Shown: piece after piece, positions 18,002 through 27,400 of the stretch | Numbering within the stretch: the stretch's first letter is position 1 | Layout of the letters: every line of letters starts with the position of its first letter | Assembly: GCA_947461175.1 (NCBI GenBank) | Contig: CANHIY010000003.1 | Location: 1-62,268 of the forward strand | Origin: Bacteriovoracaceae bacterium | Lineage (GTDB): Bacteria > Bdellovibrionota > Bacteriovoracia > Bacteriovoracales > Bacteriovoracaceae | Direction of reading: 5' to 3' | DNA length: 62,268 bases | The notes under the pieces: generated by a model | Databases searched by the model: none | What the model was told of the DNA's origin: nothing | Seen by the model: only the letters and a program-made list of their open reading frames with translations | Position numbers and translations under genes: made by a program

Positions 18002-18331
18002 TTATGCTTCTTTCGCTTTCTTAGAGTCTTGGGCCACTAAACGGTAGTAATTATCAATATAAAGCTCCACCGCTTGAACGATGAGTTGTTGATATTTTCG
18101 GCCGTTCGCTAAGGCGATCTTTTGAATCTCTGCGAGATCATTTTCTGGGATTCTTATTGAAATAGGTTTTCTATTTCCTGCTCCCAAGATTTGACGATGC
18201 TCCTTAGGGGACACGGGCTTACTTAAGGCCAACAGCTCTTTTATGGTCTCATCATCGCTCTCAAAAAGAGCAGCCGCTTTTTCCCAACGTTTTACATCAT
18301 CTTTTTTTGTGTTTCTTTTTGAGCTTTTCAT
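18002..18331 (-). CDS. brnA: BrnA-type antitoxin
   Basis: A small antitoxin of about 109 residues. The N-terminal part KRWEKAAALFESDDETIKEL and the C-terminal ribbon-helix-helix-like region (KPISIRIPENDLAEIQKIA) fit BrnA/CopG-type DNA-binding antitoxins. ATG 18331 is preferred because AAGGA lies about nine bases upstream; a TTG at 18340 would sit on top of that site. It overlaps the brnT-like gene by 35 bases. It should bind its toxin and repress the shared promoter. Confidence 0.75.
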   Translation of the reverse strand: MKSSKRNTKKDDVKRWEKAAALFESDDETIKELLALSKPVSPKEHRQILGAGNRKPISIRIPENDLAEIQKIALANGRKYQQLIVQAVELYIDNYYRLVAQDSKKAKEA

Positions 18332-18599
18332 AAAGTTCAATCCTTTCCTGATTTGGCTCGAAGGCTGTTATCAAGTTGAGGGTTTCTCGATGTTTCTCCC
18401 AAGCGACAAACAGGAGCTTTCCCTTTTTAGTTTTACCGATTACCCAATAACGAGTGAATGGCGGATAATTAAGCTGGTATGGGGAAACCATAGGTACAGG
18501 AGGAGGATTACCGTCAAAGACTACTTCCCAGGCCTCAATTGGCGTTACCTTTCTTTTCTTGTGTATATGGTTCTTTGCCCAATCTTCGTTATCCCACAT
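18297..18599 (-). CDS. brnT: BrnT-type toxin
   Basis: A 100-residue protein with the BrnT pattern. It opens with WDNEDWAKNHI, then KKRKVTPIEAWEVVFDG, a YWVIGKTKKGKLLFVAWEKH core, and an ITAFEP segment where family members have ISAR. BrnT is a RelE-fold ribonuclease. The final conserved Arg/Ala pair is altered, so activity is uncertain. The lysine-rich end KLKKKHKKR overlaps brnA. There is no ribosome site in the bases before the ATG, while a TATACT-type -10 lies about seven bases upstream, so the message could be leaderless. Confidence 0.72.
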   Translation of the reverse strand: MWDNEDWAKNHIHKKRKVTPIEAWEVVFDGNPPPVPMVSPYQLNYPPFTRYWVIGKTKKGKLLFVAWEKHRETLNLITAFEPNQERIELYEKLKKKHKKR

Positions 18600-18606
18600 G
18601 GAAACA

Positions 18607-18631
18607 GTATATCACATACTTCTGTATATAC
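18607..18631 (-). promoter_or_regulatory. Candidate brnTA operator
   Basis: GTATAT and ATATAC half-sites form an inverted repeat seven bases before the brnT start and overlap a TATACT-like -10 on the minus strand. BrnA proteins are known to autorepress, so this is a plausible operator. The half-sites are short and AT-rich, hence low confidence. Confidence 0.4.
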
Positions 18632-19088
18632 AAAAGAATATTGGAAAGTTACGATTTTTACTTTAAATGCTTAAAGAAGATTTTTTGTTAAGTACTAAAA
18701 ATCATGGATGTATTTAATTTTTGTCATTTTAGGTCATGGCCAGCAATCTCTATATTTGAGTGTAAAGATCAAAATCAAGTCATTCGATTATAGGTGGTTG
18801 GGAGTTCTCCGAACTTTCAATCACCTTTTAATGATTTCATCTTTTTTTCTACTATCAAAAAAATCAGCTAAGTTTTCAATTTTAATCTGTTGAGAAGGGA
18901 GCAACCTGTCTCCATCTTTAAACATATTATAATCACTAAACAAGACGTCCTTTTTGGGAGCGAGAATAGAAAAATGCTCCAGAAAAGTGATGAGAGAAAA
19001 AAATTAGATCATCAGTTAACACTTGTACACCCACGCAATGCTTAGAGAAAAAGACTCCTTGCGGTTCTGCTTTAAAGAGAGTTGTAAC
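18632..19088. other. Non-coding region between brnT and the large lipoprotein gene
   Basis: About 457 AT-rich bases. A 61-codon frame at 18708-18893 has no ribosome site and no recognisable sequence. No RNA gene, terminator with a U tract or repeat was identified. Confidence 0.5.
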
Positions 19089-21809
19089 TTAATTAAATAC
19101 CAACCTGTATCTCTTTTTCGTCTTCAACATTGCTTCCGGTAAGCTAAATGTGAGTGAATAAGTTCCATCCTCAAGGTTTTGGTTTGTTTGCCAAAAATCA
19201 TTTCCATGGACGGATTGGTCGAGATCGCTCCAGGAGTTATTTTCATAGTACTGAAGTTTCCACTTATCGTGGCGGTAGAGGCCTTGAATGGTCACTGGTA
19301 AAAATCCTAGACCTCCTTGAAGTTCAAATTCTGCGGCCGTGTGACCGTCAATTCCAGTAATAAGAGGGGGGTAGGTTTGTTGCAAGTTTCCCTTGATCAT
19401 CGAAAGGGTGAGGTGATTGTCTTGAGCGGCCTTCTTGATGATGTCTGGTGTATTAAAGCTATTGGATAAAAGATCCACTAACCAGTTTCCTGTCCCGTAA
19501 TACTTAGTTTTATCAGATGGCAGAACCACATATTCAATGACTGCTTTAAGGGTGCTTCCCTGGGGGATGAAGCGGGTTTTATTTTGACAGGGTTGTCCGC
19601 ACCAAGGAGAGCCGTCTACAAGGGGAAGCCCAAGTTCAAAGCTCATTTGAGAGTAGGAGTTATTAGTCCTCGAGAGGTTGATATAAGGGGTTGAGAGTGT
19701 GGTTGTTCCAATTTTTGCTTCGAATTCCCGAATGATAAATCCCACATTGGCAAATCTTTCTGAAAGATCATCTCCGGTGATTTGATTGATGTAGAGAAAG
19801 ACCCAGGGAGACGTTCCAGGTAAACTGATCCCTCTGTCAGCAACTGAAGCGTAGCCTGTGGTTCCATGGTTCGTGATGTTTTGAGTGAAGAGGACACCGT
19901 TTTCGTTTCCATAGGCGTAGGAGAGGAAATTATTATCCGCATAATTATCTGCGGCCATTTGGAAAAACGCCAGGCGTTCATACTCCACATTTTCCAGAAA
20001 TTTATAATCCAAGTGGTAGTACACTCGGACGTGATCGTTAGTTGCAGATAATTTGGAGGTGACGTTAACTTGAATTTTATTATCTGAGCTTATTCCTGAA
20101 TAGGTGACGTTGGTCAGGTTCGGACCGATGGAGTGGTAAAGGCTTCTTACCCGGGAGACTCTTCTTGTGGTATTAGGTAAGTCACTTGACCTGTATCGAA
20201 GAAAATCCGCACCACCCACATTCCCGGTCCAGCTCCATTTATTTTTTGCGTGCACAAGAAATGGCCTGACATCGTCAATCATCGCCCGCTGGAGGGTGAC
20301 GTCGGGGTCATAGGTAATACTTTCACCAAAGACACCAAGGGCAGATTCATCCCAGTGACCGCATAAACTTCCCCAGCCCACTAAGCTCAGCTGAGCGTGT
20401 GAGGCGGCATAGGCCTCTCCCCACTTTGACGAGGCCACTGTAAATTCAAAAGAGCGGGAGGTTTTTTTATTAAAATTTGGTAAAGCATAAAAGTGATACC
20501 AGTAGAAGTTGTGCCAGTTTTTTGAAATCTGAACTGGTAGTCCGGTGGGTTCACCATTTAAGTCCCGGATGATGGGGACTCCTCCGGTGATGTACCAGGA
20601 GACTTTTTGGTTTCCAAAAAAGGCCAAGGGCACAGAAATGTCTTTTTGATTCAGTGATGAGTTTAAACTTTCTGACATGGTCACTTCAATCAGATGCCTT
20701 CCATACCAGTTATGATAGATGGAGTTTTCATAGTCAGCTCCATTGGGGGCTCCCGCATTCTGGAGAGTGCCTAAATCTACGCGAAATGCTCCTAGTGTTT
20801 CATCCCAGTCCACGTCTGTTTTGGCAGTCACTCCTTCACCAGCTAAATCTAGAAGCTGATAACTGACCGTGAGGCTTCCAAGAGGATCCAGGTAGAGATT
20901 CATTTCTTCTTGGGTAAGAGCTTGAAGAGGGGCCAGGAGAAGGGAAATCCTTGCATCCAGAGAGCTTGTGGAAGGGTTTGTTATTTCCGCCACAATTTGT
21001 TGATTGGAGTTAAGAGAGAGGGTCACAACTCCCTCGTTTTCTGGATCAGTTTTTTCATAGGTCACAAAAATCCACCCTGAGCCGTCACTTTTTGAGGCCT
21101 TCATGGCATTCGGGGAGAGTGTGGTGAAGGTGTAGCCTTGAGAGTTTAAGAAATCTCCACCAAGAATGATCCTGGATTTTTTTCCCAGGCGCACATCTGA
21201 GCTCGATATGGTGTGTGAAATGACCATGTGTTTTGGCATTGAGGAGATTTCAATTTTTCCAGTTAATGTTGCTTCCCCACTGTAGGTCACCATGGGAATA
21301 TCCAGGCGGTTCATGAATCTTCCCGCATCGATGAGGCGGGCCCTGCTGGTGGTGAATCCATTTTCGCCAAAAAAACCTGTGGCGGTGACTGGGCTTTGAG
21401 TGGTGCCTGTTTGGAAACTGATGGAGGCAGAGGGAAGACTTGTTAATTCATCCACTGACCGAAGAGCCGAGGCGTTCATAGAAAGATTCCCTGAGAAGGA
21501 TCCCAGGTTCAGTAACTGACCCGAGGCCTCATCAAATACAGCTCCGTAATGCCCGGTGAGAAAATGCATGCTGGTAAAAACGGTGGGCCAGTTTTCCACA
21601 GGTCGGTGATTTTTTGGCCAATACCAGAAGGAGAAATCTTTGGATTTCGAAAAGGGGGCGGAATTTAAAGGTTCACATTTTGGAAGCTTATCGCAGGATT
21701 CATCCACTCCCGTGTAGACATCGCTCTCATCACTTTCTTTAAAAAGACATGAGCATAAACTGCTTAAAAAAATAATGAATAGGAAAAGTCGCAGGCTCCC
21801 TTTGATCAT
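19089..21809 (-). CDS. Large lipoprotein of unknown function
   Basis: Not recognised. The chosen ATG 21809 has AAGG five bases upstream and gives a clean lipoprotein signal (IKGSLRLFLFIIFLSSLCSC); the longer TTG start adds six residues. The mature protein of about 880 residues is rich in Ser, Thr, Gly and aromatic residues. It looks like a string of beta-sandwich domains with tryptophan- and tyrosine-rich stretches such as NWHNFYWYHFYAL, as seen in surface or carbohydrate-active proteins. Cysteine pairs near the N-terminus (CDKLPKCEP) and C-terminal third (WCGQPCQ) could form disulphides. It is divergent from a three-gene exported cluster. A glycan-related role is only a guess. Confidence 0.7.
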   Translation of the reverse strand: MIKGSLRLFLFIIFLSSLCSCLFKESDESDVYTGVDESCDKLPKCEPLNSAPFSKSKDFSFWYWPKNHRPVENWPTVFTSMHFLTGHYGAVFDEASGQLLNLGSFSGNLSMNASALRSVDELTSLPSASISFQTGTTQSPVTATGFFGENGFTTSRARLIDAGRFMNRLDIPMVTYSGEATLTGKIEISSMPKHMVISHTISSSDVRLGKKSRIILGGDFLNSQGYTFTTLSPNAMKASKSDGSGWIFVTYEKTDPENEGVVTLSLNSNQQIVAEITNPSTSSLDARISLLLAPLQALTQEEMNLYLDPLGSLTVSYQLLDLAGEGVTAKTDVDWDETLGAFRVDLGTLQNAGAPNGADYENSIYHNWYGRHLIEVTMSESLNSSLNQKDISVPLAFFGNQKVSWYITGGVPIIRDLNGEPTGLPVQISKNWHNFYWYHFYALPNFNKKTSRSFEFTVASSKWGEAYAASHAQLSLVGWGSLCGHWDESALGVFGESITYDPDVTLQRAMIDDVRPFLVHAKNKWSWTGNVGGADFLRYRSSDLPNTTRRVSRVRSLYHSIGPNLTNVTYSGISSDNKIQVNVTSKLSATNDHVRVYYHLDYKFLENVEYERLAFFQMAADNYADNNFLSYAYGNENGVLFTQNITNHGTTGYASVADRGISLPGTSPWVFLYINQITGDDLSERFANVGFIIREFEAKIGTTTLSTPYINLSRTNNSYSQMSFELGLPLVDGSPWCGQPCQNKTRFIPQGSTLKAVIEYVVLPSDKTKYYGTGNWLVDLLSNSFNTPDIIKKAAQDNHLTLSMIKGNLQQTYPPLITGIDGHTAAEFELQGGLGFLPVTIQGLYRHDKWKLQYYENNSWSDLDQSVHGNDFWQTNQNLEDGTYSLTFSLPEAMLKTKKRYRLVFN

Positions 21810-21895
21810 AAAAGCCTTATCGGTCAATGTTCGGTAATATTTAAGTTATCTACTTGATTTTCTTATGTAATTTCTGAAATTTTTCAATATTGTGT

Positions 21896-21924
21896 TTGAC
21901 GTACCAAACTCATGTTTATAGTAT
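21896..21924 (+). promoter_or_regulatory. Candidate promoter of the 21950 lipoprotein gene
   Basis: TTGACG at 21896 is followed after 15-17 bases by TATAGT/TAGTAT, with the ATG at 21950 and a GAGGAGA ribosome site between. It probably drives the three exported-protein genes that follow. Confidence 0.55.
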
Positions 21925-21949
21925 CTTCCCAATTCTTGAGGAGAGTACT

Positions 21950-22291
21950 ATGAAATATTTTTTCCTATTAATTCCCATGGCTTTGATAACCGCTTGCCAG
22001 CCCAACGGGGGCGAGAACTCTATTCCGGTGGTTGGGCTTAACCAGAATGGTAAGTCCCAGGTTCAATTTGTGGATCCCCATTTTTTGGGTCAAAAGTTGA
22101 CCCCCCTTTTAACAAATATCAGCGACAAGGTTTCTTCGTCATTGGACGCTCATGAAACTTTGGAGTCACAACCCTGGGAGCTTTCAAGAGTGACCGTGGG
22201 GTTAAAGCTTGAGACTGAATTTGAAGTTATTGATGATGTCCTTGAACTAGAAAATGAAGGAGACATCGAACTCAGGTTTCAAAAGAGATAA
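21950..22291 (+). CDS. Small lipoprotein, unknown
   Basis: ATG 21950 is preceded by GAGGAGA and gives a 113-residue lipoprotein with lipobox LITAC at about residues 12-16. The mature part is acidic and contains LKLETEFEVIDDVLELENEGDIELRF, a strand-rich segment. No family recognised. It is followed after 27 bases by the next exported gene, in the same direction, so an operon is likely. Confidence 0.65.
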   Translation: MKYFFLLIPMALITACQPNGGENSIPVVGLNQNGKSQVQFVDPHFLGQKLTPLLTNISDKVSSSLDAHETLESQPWELSRVTVGLKLETEFEVIDDVLELENEGDIELRFQKR

Positions 22292-22318
22292 ATTCCAAAA
22301 AAGAGAAAAGGTTAGGTT

Positions 22319-23542
22319 ATGAAATTACTTATTAGTTTTTTGTTTTTAACTCAAATGGCTTTTGCTCAAATGGCAAAAGTTCCTTCTGAATGGATAGAAT
22401 CCTCTTCATCTTCAGAAGCTTCTAGGAAGTCTTTCGGATTAAATCAAGGTAGAGGTGAATTAACTTCACTTCAAGAAGGCTACCAAAACTTAATAGGCCA
22501 CAAGAGTGGGATGCTGGAGGAACTCTCAGGAGATGAAGAAAAAAAGTGGTACCTTCAAAGCATTAAAACGGAGTTAGGCATTGAAGCCAAGGGTGGACTA
22601 GGAATCATGGGGGCCGGCGGAGAGGCAGCCCTGGAGCTCATCTGGATCAGAAAGAAAAATGGGGCGAAGAGCTTTGTCTCATTCAACAACGAAATAGATG
22701 ACCAGGGCACTGAGGCGATTCAGATCTCCTCTGAGATGTCCCCAGAGGCCCTTAAGGCAGAGATTGAACCCATTGTTGACCTTGCCTTGAAAACTTCCAA
22801 GATTAAAAAGAGGTCCTTTTTATTCAAAAATCTTTTTAACCGGGCCTTGGAATTTCAGAAAACTATTGCTGAATTAGAAAACGCACCTTCCATGGGACCA
22901 TGGTATGCCTATAAGTACCAAATGGAGCTGGGTGTTTCTGTAGAGGGGCACATCACGCCTTTTTTAGAAGTCGGAAATGCTCTAAGGCTACGGATGGAGT
23001 GGTGGAAGCTTAAGAAGAAAGAAGTTCCCTTGATGCTCACTCAACCGACTCAAAACCTCTCACCTAATGCGAAATTTGTCTCGGCTATTGCTCAAGATTT
23101 AAGTTTTATTGATCAAAATTATTTTCAAAATGGTTTCCAACTAAACTGCATGAAAGTGGGAGTCGGCACTTCAGTCAAAGGAAACCTTGTGATTGCAAAG
23201 GCCCAGGCAAATGCCAAAGGGTCCATTTTCTTTCTAAGGCATGAGGAAGATGTCTTGAATCAAAAGTTATTTCCCTTACCTTTCGATGGTTATTCCCTCC
23301 AGTCAAAAGACCAGAGCACCATTGAAGTCGGACGTCATCAGTTCCGTCAGGCGATCAGGAAAAGCTCCAATATCTTGAGCTTTTTTGCCCGTCATGCTCC
23401 AGAAAATGAGGGTGATAAAAAGTATGAGCTCAATGTGATTGAGGCAGAATTCGAACTTTTCATGAATGGTGGAATTGGTCTCGTCACGGTTGAAGGGAAT
23501 GCTGGATTAACTTTATTTGCTACAAGAAACGTCATTATTTAA
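22319..23542 (+). CDS. Exported protein, unknown, possibly beta-rich
   Basis: A 407-residue protein with a signal peptide (MKLLISFLFLTQMAFAQ). It contains glycine-rich, alternating strand-like stretches such as LGIEAKGGLGIMGAGGEAAL and VEGHITPFLEVGNALRLRMEWW. The C-terminal half repeats this character (GVGTSVKGNLVIAKAQANAKG, GGIGLVTVEGNAGLTLFA). The alternation would suit a periplasmic beta-sheet or outer-membrane protein, but there is no terminal aromatic residue typical of barrels. The next gene shares the pattern DE-x-YL-x-I-[KR] followed by W-[TI]-RK, suggesting they are paralogous parts. Confidence 0.65.
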   Translation: MKLLISFLFLTQMAFAQMAKVPSEWIESSSSSEASRKSFGLNQGRGELTSLQEGYQNLIGHKSGMLEELSGDEEKKWYLQSIKTELGIEAKGGLGIMGAGGEAALELIWIRKKNGAKSFVSFNNEIDDQGTEAIQISSEMSPEALKAEIEPIVDLALKTSKIKKRSFLFKNLFNRALEFQKTIAELENAPSMGPWYAYKYQMELGVSVEGHITPFLEVGNALRLRMEWWKLKKKEVPLMLTQPTQNLSPNAKFVSAIAQDLSFIDQNYFQNGFQLNCMKVGVGTSVKGNLVIAKAQANAKGSIFFLRHEEDVLNQKLFPLPFDGYSLQSKDQSTIEVGRHQFRQAIRKSSNILSFFARHAPENEGDKKYELNVIEAEFELFMNGGIGLVTVEGNAGLTLFATRNVII

Positions 23543-23552
23543 GGACTTATTT

Positions 23553-23867
23553 ATGAAATATTTTTTTGTTGGATTACTTTTTTTATCAAAGGCCCATGCC
23601 ATTGGACTCCAGAGGGCCCCGGAGATGATTGCGCAACAGGTGGCAAAAAAATTGGCCCTGGTCCATGAAGATCTTAATACTTCTAAGCCAAGTTTTATCT
23701 ACCGAAATGAGGATGAAACCGCTTACTACTTGAAACGAATTCGTCTGCAGTATGCTCCTTTTGTCGCCTTTGACCTGGCCTTCTTTGAAATGAAAATTGT
23801 TCCCTTCTTGGAGTTTAGATGGACAAGAAAAAATCCTATTGGGTGGGTCAATTACCGACGGCAATAG
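23553..23867 (+). CDS. Short exported protein related to the preceding gene
   Basis: ATG 23553, with AAGGA upstream, opens a 104-residue exported protein (signal MKYFFVGLLFLSKAHA). The segment DETAYYLKRIRL and FLEFRWTRK aligns by eye with DEEKKWYLQSIKTEL and LELIWIRKK of the 407-residue protein, so it may be a short paralogue. It starts 10 bases after the preceding stop. A possible frameshift at the A-run near 23828 would extend it by only about 12 residues. Function unknown. Confidence 0.55.
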   Translation: MKYFFVGLLFLSKAHAIGLQRAPEMIAQQVAKKLALVHEDLNTSKPSFIYRNEDETAYYLKRIRLQYAPFVAFDLAFFEMKIVPFLEFRWTRKNPIGWVNYRRQ

Positions 23868-23972
23868 AATTGGGTCCTGAAATAAATTCTCGACTCAGAT
23901 GATTCTTACCCATCGGGCCTGGACTCGTGGTACGAAGTTTCAAAAAATTTTTAAGCTTCAAGGGGTATTTGA

Positions 23973-24275
23973 ATGAAAATGGTGACTCTAGTTTTGGCTT
24001 CAATTTTATCAATTTCGGTTTTTGCTGTCAGTAATCAGCAGTCTATTGAAGAAACCATAAGAGAGATTGAATGGAATCATCATGTACGCTGTGACCTCAT
24101 GAGAACCAGTGTGGCGGTCTGTTTCGGTCCCACCCGTACGGCCACTTGCCACTACTCTCAAAACTACTCTTGTCATGGAGCTGAGAAGGTTATGGGGATT
24201 AAATTAAAAATAAAAGATTACTTCAATCTTCGAGTGAATACCCGCAAAGTGGTGGTCACCAAAGTGGAATTCTAG
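23973..24275 (+). CDS. Small Cys-containing exported protein
   Basis: A 100-residue protein with a signal peptide (MKMVTLVLASILSISVFAV). Four cysteines occur within about 30 residues (RCDL, AVCFG, ATCHY, YSCHG), compatible with disulphides in the periplasm. The last third is basic. An AAGGGG lies upstream of ATG 23973. No family recognised. The following 204 bases to smc contain one imperfect hairpin (near 24385-24440), but no known RNA family was recognised. Confidence 0.55.
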   Translation: MKMVTLVLASILSISVFAVSNQQSIEETIREIEWNHHVRCDLMRTSVAVCFGPTRTATCHYSQNYSCHGAEKVMGIKLKIKDYFNLRVNTRKVVVTKVEF

Positions 24276-24479
24276 ACTCTCTCCTTGTCTCAGAGCAAGC
24301 GTTGAGTCATTGACTCCTCTGTGAGGGAAAGTAAGTCCAAAAAATCTAGACAGGCCGTTCCATTGTAAGGGAAGATAGGGCTACTCTTTAATTTAGGCCG
24401 ACTAAAACAGACGCATGAAGCCGATGGTTTAGTCCGGTTTTAAAGAGGGGCACACAAACACTTTGCGAGAGGACGGCAC

Positions 24480-27400
24480 ATGAGGCTTAACAGGCTCATC
24501 ATTCAAGGTTTTAAATCCTTTAAAGACAAAACAGTTATCATCTTTGATGAGGGCATCACAGGTATCGTGGGTCCTAACGGGTGTGGTAAATCAAATATCG
24601 TGGATGCCTTGTTTTGGGTCATGGGTGAGCAATCGGCCAAGCACCTTCGTGGTACCAGCATGAAGGATTTGATTTTCGCTGGATCCTCAAAATACTCCCC
24701 AGCTTCCTTTGCTGAAGTGACCTTGGTTCTTGATAATGTGAACGGAAAGCATATTCACATCAATGGGGCCGTCGCAAAACCTCTGGAAATTCACCTCACT
24801 CGTAAACTCTACCGTAATGGTGAAACCGAATACCGCATTAACAATGAACCTGCCCGCCTAAAAGATATTCATGAAGTTTTCATGGATACAGGGGCCGGTG
24901 CCAAGTCATATTCCATTATTGCTCAAGGGGAAATTAACAAGCTTGTTCAGGCCAAACCTGAAGAGCGAAGGGTCATGATTGAAGAAGTGGCCGGTATCAC
25001 CAAGTTTAAACTCCGTAAGCGTGAGTCCCTGAAAAAAATTGAACAAACCCAATCTAATCTTATCCGCTTAGAAGACCTTCAGAATGAGATTTATAAGAAC
25101 TTAAAAAATCTTGAGCGTCAGGCCGAAAAAGCAGAGAAGGCAAAAACCCTAAGAGAGCGCATCAGAAAATATGAACTCATCGTTGAGTCTCACAAAGAAC
25201 TTGATTATCTTCAGGATTATGTCAACGCTCACTCCATGCTTCAAAACCGTGTGACTGAGCATGAAAACCTGACTCTTCGTAAGTCTCAACTAGATCTTCT
25301 GTTAGAAGACGAAAAGATACAAAAAACTGACATGATGGAAAAAATTGACATCGCTCAGGACGATTTCAATCACCACTCCAAGCAACTGGCTGCTGCTGAA
25401 GAGAGAGTGAAGCATCTTAAAAAATCTCTGATAGAAAAAGAAAAACAAATCGACAGGTGTCTTCATGAAAATGAAGAACTTAATGTGGATATTGAAAAAA
25501 GAACTGAACGTCTTGAGGTCCTTACCAATCAGTTAACAGAGCTCGAGTCAAATAACTATGAACAAATGGATTTCTCCGATCTTGAGGAGAAAGTAGAAAT
25601 TCTTAAATCTCAGATGTTTGATCTTGAAGAAGAGTTAAATGAGAAAAGACGTGAATTAAATTTATCCAAGGAAAAACTTCAGACCCTTGATCAAGAGGCC
25701 TTTAGGAATTCTTCGAAGCTTGAAGAGTACTCTAGACTTCTTCAGGATTTAACTGCTGAAATTGAAACTCTTGAAAAGAGCACGTCAAATTTTACCGATG
25801 ACCTTATGAAGGACCGAGCAGTTGTGAAGTCCTCAGGGGCGAGGGTTGAGGAGATGAAGTCAGAACTCCCCATCTTAAAAGATGAGGTTGAAAAACTTAC
25901 CGCTCTTCTTAAGAAGTCAGATGCACAATTTCGTGACCTCTCCCGTGATGTGATTCAGTTAGAGTCAAAAAGAAACTCACTTATTGAAATTAATAACTCA
26001 GCGGAAGGGCGTCGTGCGGGTGCACTGGAGCTTGTTCAGAAAATCTCAGATGGAACACTGGAAGTCTTAGGTAAGCTTATTGAGTGCGATCCCGAATATG
26101 CAGTGGCCGTGGAACAGCTCATAGGTGAGTCACTGGATGTGGTCTTGTCCCAAAAGGGGAAAGAGGCCTTTGCTGATTTAACCACAGATTTTAATTCGGC
26201 CGTTGACATCCTCTGGCCTCAGGAATCCCTTATCTCTGAAGAATCCATCACCCGTCTTCAGACCCAGGGCTGTGAGAACATGAAGGCCTTGGTTGATATT
26301 GTAAGGATCAATAACAAAGACTATGCTTCCAAATTATCAAAAATTCTTAATGGATTTTTTGTCGTTGAAAATTTAACTCCAGAACTTGCTTCCAAAATTA
26401 ACCCTGAGATTCAGTTTAAAGGACTTGTTTCTAAAGATGGTAAAGTTCTAATTAAGAAAGTCGGAAACTCAAGTGTGTATGGTTTAAGAAGTGATTCAGC
26501 TTCTGACATCCAGGGAGTCGTTCAACGAAATAATCAAATTCAGGATCTTGGTGTTGAATTTGAAAATAAAGAAGCTCAACTTGCGGTACTTGAAACCCAT
26601 ATTAAACAAATTGAAAATGACCTGGCAGAAAAGAAAACCCTTTTGGACGAAAAAACCAAAGAGTTCACGGAAATTAATACAACTTATGCTGCAACCAAGG
26701 CTGCTCTGGAATCTAAAGAGTCCAATCAGTCCACAAACTCTTCAAGGCTTCAGATTCTTCTCAATAGAAAATCTGAAACATCCAAATCTCGTCTTGATTT
26801 GATTGAATCGGATGAGAAATTAATCCTTCAGAAAGAGAGTTATGAGCAGTCGGTTAAAGAAAATTCTTCCGGTGTTTCAGATCTTGAGTCCCGTCTTCAG
26901 GAGCTAAAAATTAGTTTTGAGAATGAGCGTGATGACATGATGGAGCTTAAGGTAAAGGCCCAGAGTTATCAGCAACAGCTCAAATCCCTGAAGTCTCAGA
27001 TTGAAGATGTAAACTCTCAGATTGAGCGCTATCAGGAAAAACAGCACACAAATAATGAGCATCTTGAAAATTACCGCACGGAAATTGAGAACGCTCAAAC
27101 TGAAGCAGATGGGGTAGAGTCCTCAAACCGGGATCTGGCGGAAACGTTATCTGATAAGGAGAGTTATCTTAATCTTCTTAAGGACCAGATCGCCCAAATT
27201 CTTCTTTCCATGCAGGAAAAAGAATCTGAGTTAAAAGAGGTGAATAACCGCCTGAATAAAATTGAAAAAGAAAACGTTGAGCTTGAGCTTAAGACGGGGC
27301 TCATTATCCAGGAAGAAGAGCTTTTGGTTAAGGACATCTTTGAACGCTACAAGATAGACCTTCGCTCCACTATAATGAAACACTTAGAAATTACCTCTGA

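Noticed and set aside
17744-18040. 98-codon frame starting inside the tRNA-Pro(GGG) gene
   Set aside because: Its N-terminus is tRNA sequence and its end runs antisense to brnA; no coding support.
18708-18893. 61-codon frame between brnT and the large lipoprotein gene
   Set aside because: No ribosome site and no recognisable sequence in an AT-rich gap.
23820-23910. Frameshift at the A-run near the end of the short exported gene
   Set aside because: A shift would add only about a dozen residues and both endings look plausible (GWVNYRR or KSYWVGQL), so there is no good evidence of damage.
24276-24479. Possible structured RNA upstream of smc
   Set aside because: One imperfect hairpin is visible, but no match to SRP RNA, 6S RNA, tmRNA or a riboswitch I know, so no RNA gene is called.
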